Assembly: GCA_947178045.1 (NCBI GenBank)
Contig: CAMWWR010000091.1
Span: 1-7,136 of the forward strand
Reading direction: 5' to 3'
DNA length: 7,136 nt
Source: an uncultured Clostridia bacterium
GTDB lineage: Bacteria > Bacillota > Clostridia > Lachnospirales > Lachnospiraceae
The notes under the pieces are model-generated. The model was not told the DNA's origin. It did no database searches and saw only the letters and a program-made list of their open reading frames with translations. Shown here one piece after another: positions 1-4,565 of this stretch. The position numbers and the translations under genes are program-made. Numbering within the stretch: the stretch's first letter is position 1; the number at the start of each line of letters is the position of its first letter.

Positions 1-1
1 A

Positions 2-823
2 AGCCTGAAGACGTCGGAGGAGCATTTCCGGGGTCATCTGGCCTATATCATTGAGAAAAATGAAAAGGTAAATGAGGACGAGCTGATTCAGGAAATCGAT
101 TCCGTACTGTCAAACGCGCGCAACGGAATGCACGTTTTTGACATGCTTCACAGTATGCGCGACCATGACGACGAAACCTACCTGCACAGTCTCAATGTGG
201 CTCTGATTTCAAATGTGCTCGGACGCTGGCTGCATTTTTCGAGACGCGAGCTCGACACACTGACGCTCTGCGGCCTGCTCCACGATATCGGCAAGCTGAT
301 GATTCCGCAGGAGATCATACGGAAATCTTCCCGTCTGACGGATTCGGAATACACGACCGTTCGGACGCATCCGGTGCGCGGCTTCAATATCCTGCGCGCT
401 CAGAATGCAAACATTCATGTTCAGATGAGCGCCATGATGCACCATGAGCGCTGTGACGGAAGCGGCTATCCGATGGGAATCAAGGGTGATCAGATCGACC
501 GTTTCGCGAAGATCGTCATGATTGCCGACGTGTACGAGGCAATGACGGCCGCACGGGTCTACCGCGGTCCGCTGTGCCCGTTTGAGGTCATCAGCATTTT
601 TGAGTCCGAGGGGCTTGCGAAATATGATACCCGCTATGTCATGACCTTCCTTGAGCACATCAATCAGACCTACCTGCACAATAATGTGCGGCTGAACGAT
701 AAATCGGAGGGTTCCATTGTCATGATGAACCGCACCAGCCTTTCAAAGCCTGTCATTCAGGTCGGCGATCGCTTTATCGATCTTTCAAGGGAGCCCGATC
801 TGTATATTGAGGCGATCCTGTAA
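2..823 (+). CDS. HD-GYP domain protein, probable cyclic-di-GMP phosphodiesterase (5' end outside window)
   Basis: The reading frame is already open at the left edge, so the N-terminus is missing; 273 residues are visible. All HD-GYP landmarks are present, numbered within the visible part: a leading His (H62, in YLHSLNV), HDIGK at 94-98, a His in THPVRG (123), the signature HHERCDGSGYP at 147-157, and the metal-ligand Asp in IADVYEAM (174-181). Proteins with an intact GYP signature typically hydrolyse cyclic-di-GMP, and the metal ligands here look complete, so activity is expected. The last 50 or so residues, ending DLSREPDLYIEAIL, form the small C-terminal extension I associate with clostridial members. 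No transmembrane segment is visible, but a sensory N-terminal domain may lie outside the window. A strong terminator about 95 nt downstream ends the unit. Family assignment is very secure; the substrate is inferred. Confidence 0.93.
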   Translation, partial: SLKTSEEHFRGHLAYIIEKNEKVNEDELIQEIDSVLSNARNGMHVFDMLHSMRDHDDETYLHSLNVALISNVLGRWLHFSRRELDTLTLCGLLHDIGKLMIPQEIIRKSSRLTDSEYTTVRTHPVRGFNILRAQNANIHVQMSAMMHHERCDGSGYPMGIKGDQIDRFAKIVMIADVYEAMTAARVYRGPLCPFEVISIFESEGLAKYDTRYVMTFLEHINQTYLHNNVRLNDKSEGSIVMMNRTSLSKPVIQVGDRFIDLSREPDLYIEAIL

Positions 824-1092
824 GAAGCGGACAGGGGGAAAGAGAATTTCTCCCTCTTGCCTGTGCGGGATGCACCCTGCTCCGACACAAATCATCTGCA
901 TACATAAAATACACATCCGCGCCCCTGCAATTAAGCAGAGGCGCGCTTTTTCTCTGCTCACTGCCCATCTGCGCAGCACGGGCAATCACCTTACGCGCTC
1001 CCTGCGCAATCAGCAGGGAAGATTCTTTCTTCCCTTCTTGCCTGCGCCGCCCGCATGTTGCTGTAAGCGACTATCTTCTTCATGCGGGCATA
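824..1092. other. Convergent intergenic spacer with extra hairpins, no gene seen
   Basis: Between the HD-GYP stop and the murA terminator no convincing gene is seen on either strand. Besides the HD-GYP terminator there are two perfect inverted repeats: TCCCTGC/GCAGGGA (999-1005 and 1013-1019, 7-nt loop) and GCCCGCATG/CATGCGGGC (1049-1057 and 1081-1089, 23-nt loop). Neither has a proper T-run. A weaker ACAGG/CCTGT pairing brackets 831-864. Short minus-strand frames here have no ribosome site. The hairpins may act as 3'-end or back-up termination structures; this is inference. Confidence 0.5.
918..951 (+). terminator. Rho-independent terminator of the HD-GYP gene
   Basis: CGCGCC-C-CTGC (918-928), loop AATTAA, then GCAG-A-GGCGCG (935-945): a stem of ten pairs with one mismatch, followed by CTTTTTCT. 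It lies 95 nt after the HD-GYP stop. The opposite strand has only a poor T-run, so the plus strand is favoured. Confidence 0.88.
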
Positions 1093-1147
1093 CATATAAA
1101 AGCCGCCTGCAGAACGCTTCACAAAAGAAGCTGTTCCGCAGGCGGCT
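1093..1147 (-). terminator. Rho-independent terminator of murA
   Basis: On the minus strand AGCCGCCTGC (1147-1138) pairs perfectly with GCAGGCGGCT (1110-1101). The inner part adds GAAC/GTTC and GCTTC/GAAGC pairs around a TTTTGT loop, giving one long hairpin of about 19 pairs. It is followed by TTTATATG. It starts 63 nt after the murA stop codon. No T-run follows on the plus strand. Confidence 0.87.
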
Positions 1148-1210
1148 GCAGCGCTTGTCCGTTTCTCAGCCCGTTACAATTCCGACTTCGACTTCCCTGT
1201 AGCAGTTGCC

Positions 1211-2509
1211 TCAGCCCACCTTCAGCTTAAATTTCTGGATCGCCTTGGTGTCCTCCGCACTCACCTTTTCCATGTCCGCGCCGAGCTCCCGCATTTTCTG
1301 CTCAAAGCACTCATAGCCGCGCTCGATGTAATGGATCTGCTCCACCGTCGTATAGCCCTCCGCTACCAGTCCGGCGATCACCAGTGCAGCCCCCGCCCTG
1401 AGATCCGGCGCGCATACACTTGCTCCCGTCAGCTCGGTCACTCCGTTGACAATCGCGTTATTGCCCTCCACCTTGATATTGGTTCCCATGCGGGCCAGCT
1501 CATCGACATATTTAAAGCGGTTCTCATAAATGCTCTCCGTCACGATGCTCGTTCCGTCGCACATCGCCAGCAGCGCCGTGATCTGCGGCTGCATATCGGT
1601 CGGAAAGCCCGGATACGGCAGCGTCTTGATCTGCGTATACCCGAGGCGCTTCGTCGCCACAACACGGATCGAGTCGTCAAATTCCTTCACTTCAGCGCCG
1701 ATCTCCACAAGCTTGGCGCTGATCGCCTCCAGATGCTTCGGAATCACATTGCGGATCGTAACGTCTCCGCGCGTGGCCGCCGCAGCCAGCATAAAGGTTC
1801 CGGCCTCGATCTGATCCGGAATGATGGAATAGGTACTGCCGTGCAGGCTCGAAACACCGACAATACGGATCACATCCGTGCCGGCGCCCTTGATATTTGC
1901 GCCCATGCTGTTCAGAAAGCTCGCGATATCCACCACATGCGGCTCCTTCGCCGCGTTTTCGATGATGGTCTGCCCCTCCGCAAGCACTGCGGCCAGCATA
2001 ATATTGATTGTCGCCCCCACGCTCGCCATATCGAGATAAATATGACTGCCTGCGAGTCTGGACGTCTCCGCCTCGATCATGCCGTGCTGGATCTTCACCT
2101 TGGCCCCGAGCGCTTCAAAACCCTTGATGTGCTGATCGATCGGACGGCTCCCGATGTCGCAGCCGCCCGGCAGCGACACCCGCGCGTTTTTATACTTGCC
2201 GAGCAGCGCCCCAAGCAGATAGTAGGACGCGCGGATCCGGCGGATATACTCATTTTCCACGACAACGGACGAGATCGTCCCGCCGCAGATCCGGGCCGTA
2301 TGGCGGTTCACACGCTCCACCTTTGCGCCGATGGACTCCATCGCCTGCAAAAGTACGTTGATATCCCGGACATCCGGGAGATTTTCTATCGTAACGGTTT
2401 CGTCCGTCATAACCGATGCTGCCAGAATCCCAAGCGCCGCATTCTTTGCGCCGTTAATGCATACTTCACCCGCGAGAGCTTTCCCGCCCTTTATGATATA
2501 TTGATCCAT
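1211..2509 (-). CDS. murA: UDP-N-acetylglucosamine 1-carboxyvinyltransferase (MurA)
   Basis: This enzyme transfers enolpyruvate from PEP to UDP-GlcNAc, the first committed step of peptidoglycan synthesis, in the cytoplasm. The 432-residue product starts MDQYIIKGGKALAGEV, as the family does. Visible landmarks are K22-N23 in NGAKNAAL, the catalytic-loop cysteine C117 in LPGGCDIGSRPID (equivalent to E. coli Cys115, the fosfomycin target), PGFPTDMQPQ carrying the catalytic Asp, and DLRAGAALVIAGL near the C-terminus. The active-site Cys is retained, so fosfomycin sensitivity at the target is expected. The ATG at 2509 was chosen because AGGTGG lies 6 nt upstream and the protein then begins like its family. 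The frame stays open further upstream, but that part is Arg/Gly-rich leader sequence with no ribosome site. The gene has its own promoter and long leader and ends at a strong terminator. Clostridia often carry two murA copies; which one this is cannot be told here. Confidence 0.96.
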   Translation of the reverse strand: MDQYIIKGGKALAGEVCINGAKNAALGILAASVMTDETVTIENLPDVRDINVLLQAMESIGAKVERVNRHTARICGGTISSVVVENEYIRRIRASYYLLGALLGKYKNARVSLPGGCDIGSRPIDQHIKGFEALGAKVKIQHGMIEAETSRLAGSHIYLDMASVGATINIMLAAVLAEGQTIIENAAKEPHVVDIASFLNSMGANIKGAGTDVIRIVGVSSLHGSTYSIIPDQIEAGTFMLAAAATRGDVTIRNVIPKHLEAISAKLVEIGAEVKEFDDSIRVVATKRLGYTQIKTLPYPGFPTDMQPQITALLAMCDGTSIVTESIYENRFKYVDELARMGTNIKVEGNNAIVNGVTELTGASVCAPDLRAGAALVIAGLVAEGYTTVEQIHYIERGYECFEQKMRELGADMEKVSAEDTKAIQKFKLKVG

Positions 2510-2515
2510 TATTAT

Positions 2516-2521
2516 CCACCT
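2516..2521 (-). promoter_or_regulatory. murA ribosome binding site
   Basis: AGGTGG, 6 nt (ATAATA) before the ATG at 2509. It fixes the murA start against the longer open frame, which reaches 2614. Confidence 0.85.
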
Positions 2522-2690
2522 CATGATTTCGGGCCGCCGAATGCCGCCCTTTTTTTCGCGCGCCGGTTCCGCCCCGGCCGGTTGCCGCCCGATACGGCGG
2601 CTCTTCTCAAACAATCTATCGACTCAGCAAAAGCCTTCCGCTTTGCTGACATAAGCATTTCCAAACGGCGAAATATTATTCGCCCCGTTT
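2522..2690 (-). other. Structured 5' leader of murA
   Basis: About 180 nt separate the predicted transcription start (near 2687) from the murA ATG. On the minus strand the leader holds three inverted repeats in order. The first is GGCGAA/TTCGCC, extended by AAAC/GTTT across a two-G bulge (2690-2663). The second is TCAGCAAA/TTTGCTGA (2649-2642 with 2631-2624). The third is GCCGCC/GGCGGC (2601-2596 with 2589-2584). A further GGCGGC-containing GC-rich segment (about 2530-2550) lies near the ribosome site and could compete for the third stem. None has a T-run. I recognise no known riboswitch or T-box motif. A regulatory role is inference. Confidence 0.45.
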
Positions 2691-2693
2691 CCT

Positions 2694-2721
2694 ATTATAG
2701 CACAAGCCTCTTGTTTGTAAA
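2694..2721 (-). promoter_or_regulatory. murA promoter (extended -10)
   Basis: The -35 is TTTACA (2721-2716), the spacer is 16 nt, and the -10 is a perfect TATAAT (2699-2694) preceded by TGC, which makes an extended -10. It lies in an AT-rich island downstream of the kinase-family gene, so murA can be transcribed on its own. No terminator is seen between the kinase stop and this promoter, so read-through is also possible. Confidence 0.85.
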
Positions 2722-2847
2722 TACAAAATTTGCAGAAATTCTGCTTTATTCTCCCCGGTATATCACTTATTCTTTGTTCTTTCCCGTACATATCGCGGAC
2801 AGGCCCGCAATACCGCCTCAATCGTTCCCGTCCGAATTTTTCTGCTG

Positions 2848-3342
2848 TCAGATCAGAGCTTTTATGCGCAGCGCAAGCTCCTGAATTCCGGTCCCCTCCG
2901 CTTCGACCGTAAGATCGGCGTAGCGCTCATAGAGCGGGCAGCGCTCGTCATACAGATCGCGAAAGGTCTGATCCTCCCGCAGCGCGATCCCCCTCTGCTG
3001 TATGTTCCCGACACGGGAACAGATTTCCTCAAAGGAAAGCCGAAGATAGACCACCTGTCCTTGCTTCCTCAGCTCCTCCATTGCTCTCCGGCCGTAGACA
3101 ACGCTCCCTCCCGTGGCAATGACCGTATTTTCCGCGCGGATCCCCGCGTTTATTCTCTCCTCTATCTCCAAAAAACGATCCAGCCCGTCCCGGGCAATGA
3201 TCTCACTGAGCAGCCTCTTCTCCGTCTCCTGTATCAGAAGGTCGGAATCAAGAAACCGAAAACCGATCAGCTTGGCCAGCACGACGCCGACGGTGCTTTT
3301 TCCCGCTCCCGGCATCCCGATCAGCACAACATTTTTTTTCAT
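2848..3342 (-). CDS. Shikimate kinase-family P-loop kinase (AroK-like, divergent substrate site)
   Basis: A 164-residue P-loop kinase of shikimate-kinase size and fold. It has Walker A GMPGAGKST (9-17), the DSD motif at 32-34 (metal and shikimate contact in the family), ATGGS (76-80), and R134 in ERCPLYERYAD near the C-terminus. Classical AroK phosphorylates shikimate at the 3-OH in aromatic amino-acid synthesis. Two features are not classical. The shikimate-binding Arg of the FRxxE motif (Arg58 in the Mycobacterium enzyme) is leucine here (F57-L58-x-x-E61), and the GGG motif reads GGS. Clostridial homologues of this GGS type are usually annotated as shikimate kinase, so that is the best label, but the substrate may differ. 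Start: ATG at 3342, with GGAGG 11 nt upstream. It lies directly behind the flavin reductase gene, whose unshifted frame overlaps it by 95 nt. No terminator follows before the murA promoter. Confidence 0.82.
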   Translation of the reverse strand: MKKNVVLIGMPGAGKSTVGVVLAKLIGFRFLDSDLLIQETEKRLLSEIIARDGLDRFLEIEERINAGIRAENTVIATGGSVVYGRRAMEELRKQGQVVYLRLSFEEICSRVGNIQQRGIALREDQTFRDLYDERCPLYERYADLTVEAEGTGIQELALRIKALI

Positions 3343-3919
3343 AATCAGTCCGGCCTCCAGCCTGCTTTTTTACGGAATATCCAAAGCTGCCGAGCAGCTC
3401 TCCAAGGCCGTAATACTCCCCGTGGGAATAGACGACCGGCTCCGCTTTCGCCAGCTCCAGCTTTCTCTTTTCGTTTATGTAACGCCCGCTGACATGCACT
3501 CCCAGCACCTCCGCCAGAAACATATCATGCGAACCCAGTCTCAGGATCTGCTTCACCCTGCACTCAATATTCACCGGCGATTCCGCGATCAGCGGCGCTT
3601 CGACAAAATCCGCCCGGCACGCGGTCAGTCCAGCCTCCTTAAACTTGTCAATATCCCGGCCCGACCTTACACCGCAGAAATCACATGCGCGGACAAGTCC
3701 CTTCGTCGTCAGATTTACGACGAACTCCCCGGTACGCTCGATCATGCCGTGAGAAAACCTCTCCGGCCGCACGGATATGGAAAGCATGGGAGGATTTGTG
3801 CACACCGTTCCGGTCCATGCCACTGTGATAATATTATTTTTTCCGTTTTCCGAACAGCTCACCATGACCGCCGGAAGCGGATAAAGCATATTTCCGGCCT
3901 TCCAGAGCTCTTTCTGCAT
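3248..3919 (-). CDS. Flavin reductase-like (DIM6/NTAB, flavoredoxin-type) FMN-binding protein with overrunning 3' end
   Basis: The product begins MQKELWKAGNMLYPLPAVMV and carries the flavin reductase-like FMN-binding pattern: NNIITVAWTGTVCTNPPMLSISVRP (about 28-52), then GEFVVNL (64-70), a CDFCG pair of cysteines (79-83) with SGRDIDKF, and the usual last strand GLGELLGSFGYSVKK (171-185). Such proteins bind FMN and act as flavin reductases or small electron carriers; the partner is unknown. The start at 3919 has AAGGGGAG upstream, the core GGAG being 6 nt from the ATG. The family normally ends near residue 185-190. Here the frame continues for 38 residues to a stop at 3248, reading the start of the next gene out of phase. 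At V183-K184-K185 the codons GTA AAA AAG form an in-phase A-AAA-AAG slippery site. A -1 shift would add AGWRPD and stop at 3345, giving 191 residues. Thus the true end may be 3345 by frameshifting, an indel, or a sequencing error. Confidence 0.88.
   Translation of the reverse strand: MQKELWKAGNMLYPLPAVMVSCSENGKNNIITVAWTGTVCTNPPMLSISVRPERFSHGMIERTGEFVVNLTTKGLVRACDFCGVRSGRDIDKFKEAGLTACRADFVEAPLIAESPVNIECRVKQILRLGSHDMFLAEVLGVHVSGRYINEKRKLELAKAEPVVYSHGEYYGLGELLGSFGYSVKKQAGGRTDYEKKCCADRDAGSGKKHRRRRAGQADRFSVS
3354..3358 (-). promoter_or_regulatory. Ribosome binding site of the shikimate kinase-family gene
   Basis: GGAGG, 11 nt before the ATG at 3342 and inside the end of the preceding flavin reductase frame. 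The spacing is rather long. A -1 shifted flavin reductase would stop at TGA (3347-3345), three bases before this ATG, giving classical stop/start coupling. Confidence 0.65.
3365..3371 (-). other. A-AAA-AAG slippery heptamer, possible -1 frameshift site
   Basis: Read on the minus strand, the zero-frame codons GTA AAA AAG give the heptamer A-AAA-AAG, the strongest known bacterial -1 slippery sequence (dnaX type), in exactly the required phase. The shifted frame runs GCA GGC TGG AGG CCG GAC TGA and ends at 3345. A downstream stimulatory hairpin is at best weak (GGCT/GGCC, 3-nt loop). A SD-like GGAGAG lies about 35 nt upstream, farther than in dnaX. A one-base deletion from a run of seven A's would look identical. 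Confidence 0.5.
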
Positions 3920-3925
3920 CCGTGA

Positions 3926-3933
3926 CTCCCCTT
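3926..3933 (-). promoter_or_regulatory. Ribosome binding site of the flavin reductase gene
   Basis: AAGGGGAG with the GGAG core 6 nt before the ATG at 3919. It supports this start rather than the upstream extension of the frame to 4147, which would run through the promoter. Confidence 0.8.
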
Positions 3934-3965
3934 CTGTCCGCCAGCCATTCCAGCGGACCATGTGC

Positions 3966-3995
3966 ATTGTATCACGATCTCTCCGGAAATGCCAG
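3966..3995 (-). promoter_or_regulatory. Promoter of the flavin reductase / kinase-family pair
   Basis: The -35-like CTGGCA (3995-3990, four of six matches) is followed by an 18-nt spacer and the -10 TACAAT (3971-3966), preceded by TGA as an extended -10. It gives a short leader of about 40 nt. It is divergent from the plus-strand promoter at 4014-4042 and does not overlap it. Confidence 0.65.
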
Positions 3996-4013
3996 TACTT
4001 TTTTAAAATCTGC

Positions 4014-4042
4014 TGTAAAAATAAAAGAAAGCATGGTATAAT
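4014..4042 (+). promoter_or_regulatory. Promoter of the Ig-like protein gene (extended -10)
   Basis: A perfect TATAAT at 4037-4042 is preceded by TGG, forming an extended -10. The -35 candidate TGTAAA (4014-4019, 17-nt spacer) matches only three of six, as is common with extended -10 promoters. Predicted start is near 4049, giving a leader of about 127 nt. Confidence 0.7.
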
Positions 4043-4071
4043 AAACTGAGGATACTGTACCAGCGCGGTTC

Positions 4072-4112
4072 GCGTCCGGCCCAAAAACCGCATGGAAAAT
4101 GCGGCGGACAGC
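4072..4112 (+). other. Structured hairpin in the leader of the Ig-like protein gene
   Basis: Two stacked stems: GTCCG/CGGAC (4074-4078 with 4105-4109) encloses CCGCAT/ATGCGG (4088-4093 with 4099-4104, loop GGAAA), with an unpaired GCCCAAAAA (4079-4087) on the 5' side only. Outer GC pairs extend it across one bulged A. It has no T-run and lies about 60 nt before the start codon. I do not recognise it as a known riboswitch; a regulatory role is inferred. Confidence 0.4.
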
Positions 4113-4156
4113 TTTATCTGCGTATCGCGCGCAAAAATCAATCTCAATTTTATTTT

Positions 4157-4163
4157 AGAAAGG
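4157..4163 (+). promoter_or_regulatory. Probable ribosome binding site of the Ig-like protein gene
   Basis: AGAAAGG, 12 nt before the ATG at 4176; this spacing is long. An in-frame GTG at 4167 lies only 3 nt after it, too close, so the ATG is preferred. Confidence 0.5.
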
Positions 4164-4175
4164 CATGTGATACAA

Positions 4176-4514
4176 ATGTCGAATTATATTGAAATTCAGG
4201 GCATATCCGGGGGCGACGAGCAGCTGATCAAGCAGGACATGAAGTTCCGCACCGGAAAATTTATCTGGCGGGTATCATTCACCGCACCGCTGAACCCGGC
4301 CACGGTAAACAATATGAACCTGTATGTGACGGACAGCGCGGACAATCCGCTCAAGACCTCCATTCGATATGACCCGACCGGAAATTATATTGAGATCGAG
4401 CCTTTGGAGGCTTACGTTGAGAATGAGTCCTACATACTCACCGTCACCAAAAACGTTGAATCCAAGGGAGGACAGCGGCTGAAAAATGAAATAAAGCTGA
4501 AATTCAAGGTCTGA
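4176..4514 (+). CDS. Small single-domain Ig-like (Big_5/SbsA-like) protein without signal peptide
   Basis: The product has 112 residues. Residues about 30-112 follow the bacterial Ig-like Big_5 (SbsA) pattern: FIWRVSFTAPLNPATVNNMNLYV, then a turn with DSADNPL, DPTGNYIEIEPLEAYVENESYILTV, then TKNVESKGGQRLKNEIKLKFKV. Such domains are beta-sandwiches usually repeated in large secreted S-layer or wall proteins. Here there is one domain and no signal peptide, membrane segment or wall anchor, so a cytosolic location is expected and the role is unknown. The first 30 or so residues are charged and do not look like the domain. ATG 4176 was chosen over an upstream in-frame ATG at 4092, which lies within a leader hairpin and lacks a ribosome site. 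The gene has its own promoter, is divergent from the flavin reductase pair, and its stop codon sits inside the terminator stem. Confidence 0.75.
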   Translation: MSNYIEIQGISGGDEQLIKQDMKFRTGKFIWRVSFTAPLNPATVNNMNLYVTDSADNPLKTSIRYDPTGNYIEIEPLEAYVENESYILTVTKNVESKGGQRLKNEIKLKFKV

Positions 4515-4527
4515 ATTTCAGCTTTAT
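4481..4527. terminator. Bidirectional terminator, 15-bp perfect hairpin overlapping the Ig-like gene stop
   Basis: ATAAAGCTGAAATTC (4491-4505), loop AAGGTCT, GAATTTCAGCTTTAT (4513-4527). The stem holds the last codons and the TGA of the Ig-like gene. Read on the plus strand it ends CTTTATCTG, a modest T-run; on the minus strand it is followed by TTCATTTTTC, which would serve the TPR-AAA gene ending at 4565. Confidence 0.75.
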
Positions 4528-4539
4528 CTGTGACTTTCG

Positions 4540-4565
4540 GGGAAGCGCTTTCACCAGCGTTTCCC
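4540..4565. repeat. Inverted repeat at the 3' end of the TPR-AAA gene
   Basis: GGGAAGCGCT (4540-4549), loop TTCACC, AGCGTTTCCC (4556-4565): ten pairs with one G-T. It abuts the TPR-AAA stop codon. With no T-run on either side it is more likely a 3'-end stabilising stem beside the terminator at 4481-4527. Confidence 0.5.

Noticed and set aside
991..1083. 30-codon minus-strand frame beginning MKKIVAYSNMR
   Set aside because: No ribosome site, it lies downstream of the murA terminator, and its start falls inside an inverted repeat.
2510..2614. N-terminal extension of MurA from an in-frame TTG
   Set aside because: The extra 35 residues are Arg/Gly/Pro-rich leader sequence, there is no ribosome site before the TTG, and the AGGTGG site plus family start point to 2509.
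2624..2821. 65-codon minus-strand frame between the kinase-family gene and murA
   Set aside because: It runs through the murA promoter, starts with TTG without a ribosome site and resembles nothing.
1331..2884. 517-codon open frame on the plus strand opposite murA
   Set aside because: It is His/Arg-rich, matches no family pattern, lacks a ribosome site, and lies wholly antisense to the unmistakable murA and across its promoter; it is an antisense shadow of GC-rich coding sequence.
4079..4107. Known riboswitch (c-di-GMP, TPP or preQ1) before the Ig-like gene
   Set aside because: An HD-GYP gene nearby made a c-di-GMP riboswitch tempting, but the conserved core motifs of these classes are not present.
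3920..4147. 76-residue N-terminal extension of the flavin reductase frame
   Set aside because: It covers the predicted promoter, and the product from 3919 already has the full family N-terminus with a good ribosome site.
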